Assembly (NCBI GenBank): GCA_022821805.1
Contig: JAJECX010000001.1
Coordinates: forward strand, 186,001 to 250,000
Origin: Anaerolineae bacterium
GTDB taxonomy: Bacteria; Chloroflexota; Anaerolineae; Aggregatilineales; Phototrophicaceae
Direction of reading: 5' to 3'
DNA length: 64,000 bases
Shown: in pieces, positions 63,253 through 64,000 of the stretch
Numbering within the stretch: the stretch's first letter is position 1
Layout of the letters: each line of letters begins with the position of its first letter
Translations under genes and position numbers: made by a program
The notes under the pieces: generated by a model
Told to the model about the DNA's origin: nothing
The model's database searches: none
The model's input: only the letters and a program-made list of their open reading frames with translations

Positions 63253-64000
63253 TCACGCTTGGTTGCGCGCTGGCGCTTTGGAGGCGAAAGCCATGGCTGG
63301 CGATGCCCCCAGGGCTACCAGCCCGATCGTGCCCCAAACGGCGTAACAAAAAACGTTGATGCCGTGCAGCAGAAATCCGAGAGCGAGCGCGTCGGCATCG
63401 CTCATGCCGACCAGTTGCCCGGTCGCTAGAATAGCGAGCTCAAAAGGACCGAGCGCGGCAACGCTGACCGGAAACGCAATGCTCAGCGCAGTCAGCGCGA
63501 TGCCTAAAGTCACGCTGATCTGGTAATCCACCTCAATGCCAAGCGCAAGATGCGAGAAGTAAAATGCAGCCATCGCGGTGCCCCAGGCGAGCGCCGTCCA
63601 AATCGCTGTGTTTGCCAGTGTGCGCAGGTACGTGAGTGGGCGCAAGCCATCCAGCAAGTGCTCGAGCATAGTTCGGAGCGGCAGCCTCTTGAGGGGCGGG
63701 GCGGCTTTCAGTATCGCGTTCAGCAGACCATGCGCAGCATCCGGCGCATGCGCGAAAGCGAGCAGGATGAGAAATCCGACCAGGGCGAGGGCGCCGAACA
63801 AGGCAGCCTTTTCCGTGATGTCGGCCGGGACCGACGGCAATTGGCTCACCGCGAAAGCGATCACCAGGACTACAACCAGCAGATCGATCAGGCGTTCTAC
63901 CACGATGCTGGCGCCCGATACAACCAGTGGCACGCCCCGCCTAGTCGCGAGGATGCCTCGCGCGACCTCGCCAAGACGAAAGGGCAGTTGATTGCCGAGA
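63253..64000 (-). CDS. flippase-like membrane protein of the LPG-synthase TM / YbhN family (partial, 5' end beyond window)
   Basis: The frame is open to the right edge, giving at least 249 residues of a multi-spanning protein. The sequence NQLPFRLGEVARGILATRRGV, just inside the edge, followed by ASIVVERLIDLLVVV, is the hallmark of the UPF0104 / lysylphosphatidylglycerol-synthase membrane domain. PVSVAALGPFELAIL near the C-terminus is the family's second motif (GGLGxxE-like). Such proteins are thought to move glycolipids or polyprenyl-linked sugars across the membrane. The N-terminus lies beyond 64000. It abuts the Rieske gene stop. Confidence 0.8.
   Translation of the reverse strand, partial: LGNQLPFRLGEVARGILATRRGVPLVVSGASIVVERLIDLLVVVLVIAFAVSQLPSVPADITEKAALFGALALVGFLILLAFAHAPDAAHGLLNAILKAAPPLKRLPLRTMLEHLLDGLRPLTYLRTLANTAIWTALAWGTAMAAFYFSHLALGIEVDYQISVTLGIALTALSIAFPVSVAALGPFELAILATGQLVGMSDADALALGFLLHGINVFCYAVWGTIGLVALGASPAMAFASKAPARNQA

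Overview
The window looks like chromosomal DNA of a member of the Chloroflexota, probably an Anaerolineae-type lineage. This is inferred from secreted lipoproteins with very long Thr-Pro-rich stalks, the multidomain transglutaminase and M50B protease architectures, SH3b-tailed surface proteins and moderately high GC. It carries an RNase P RNA gene and two tRNAs. I see no insertion sequence, prophage or CRISPR array.

Layout. 1-5.7 kb (minus strand): an RNA-modification and cell-envelope operon (unknown membrane protein, mtaB, yqeY, pgpH-like, ybeY running off the left edge). 5.77-7.44 kb: aspartate kinase behind what looks like a complete Thr/Ile/Met leader-peptide attenuator. 7.4-17.9 kb: hydrolase, phosphodiester glycosidase, aminotransferase, methyltransferase, transglutaminase, rnpB, acetyltransferase, sulfatase and glycosyltransferase. 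18.2-28.5 kb: a carbohydrate-type catabolic locus with three SDR dehydrogenases, a mutarotase-like protein, an MR/MLE-family enzyme, an APH-type kinase, an enolase paralogue with altered active-site residues, and a CUT1-type ABC transporter read from a divergent promoter pair. 28.5-32.8 kb: an orphan gene and three tandem, equal-length esterases. 33-35 kb: tRNA-Lys, an epimerase and a probable selenocysteine-containing thioredoxin-like lipoprotein. 35-41 kb: a giant Thr-Pro-repeat lipoprotein and an HtrA protease that carries a copy of its tail. 41-57.7 kb: glycosyltransferases, TPR protein, Nudix, tRNA-Leu, cobalamin adenosyltransferase, a degenerate PyrK/PyrD-like pair, agmatine deiminase, purB, iolD and a sugar kinase, UDP-sugar dehydrogenase and an acyl-CoA synthetase-like enzyme. 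57.6-64 kb: a metal P1B-ATPase under an operator-like palindrome, an M50B protease with an inactivated paralogue, a Rieske oxygenase and a flippase-like membrane protein cut by the right edge.

The most interesting signals are the threonine-type attenuator before aspartate kinase (5766-5997), the in-frame UGA followed by a bacterial-SECIS-like hairpin in the thioredoxin-like gene (34460-34885), the enolase paralogue in the catabolic locus (20868-22124), and the protease chimera made by duplication of its neighbour's tail (39118-41104). Start codons were moved from the longest reading frame wherever a ribosome-binding site, gene overlap or family alignment pointed elsewhere. All family assignments come from motif recognition by eye, without database searches.
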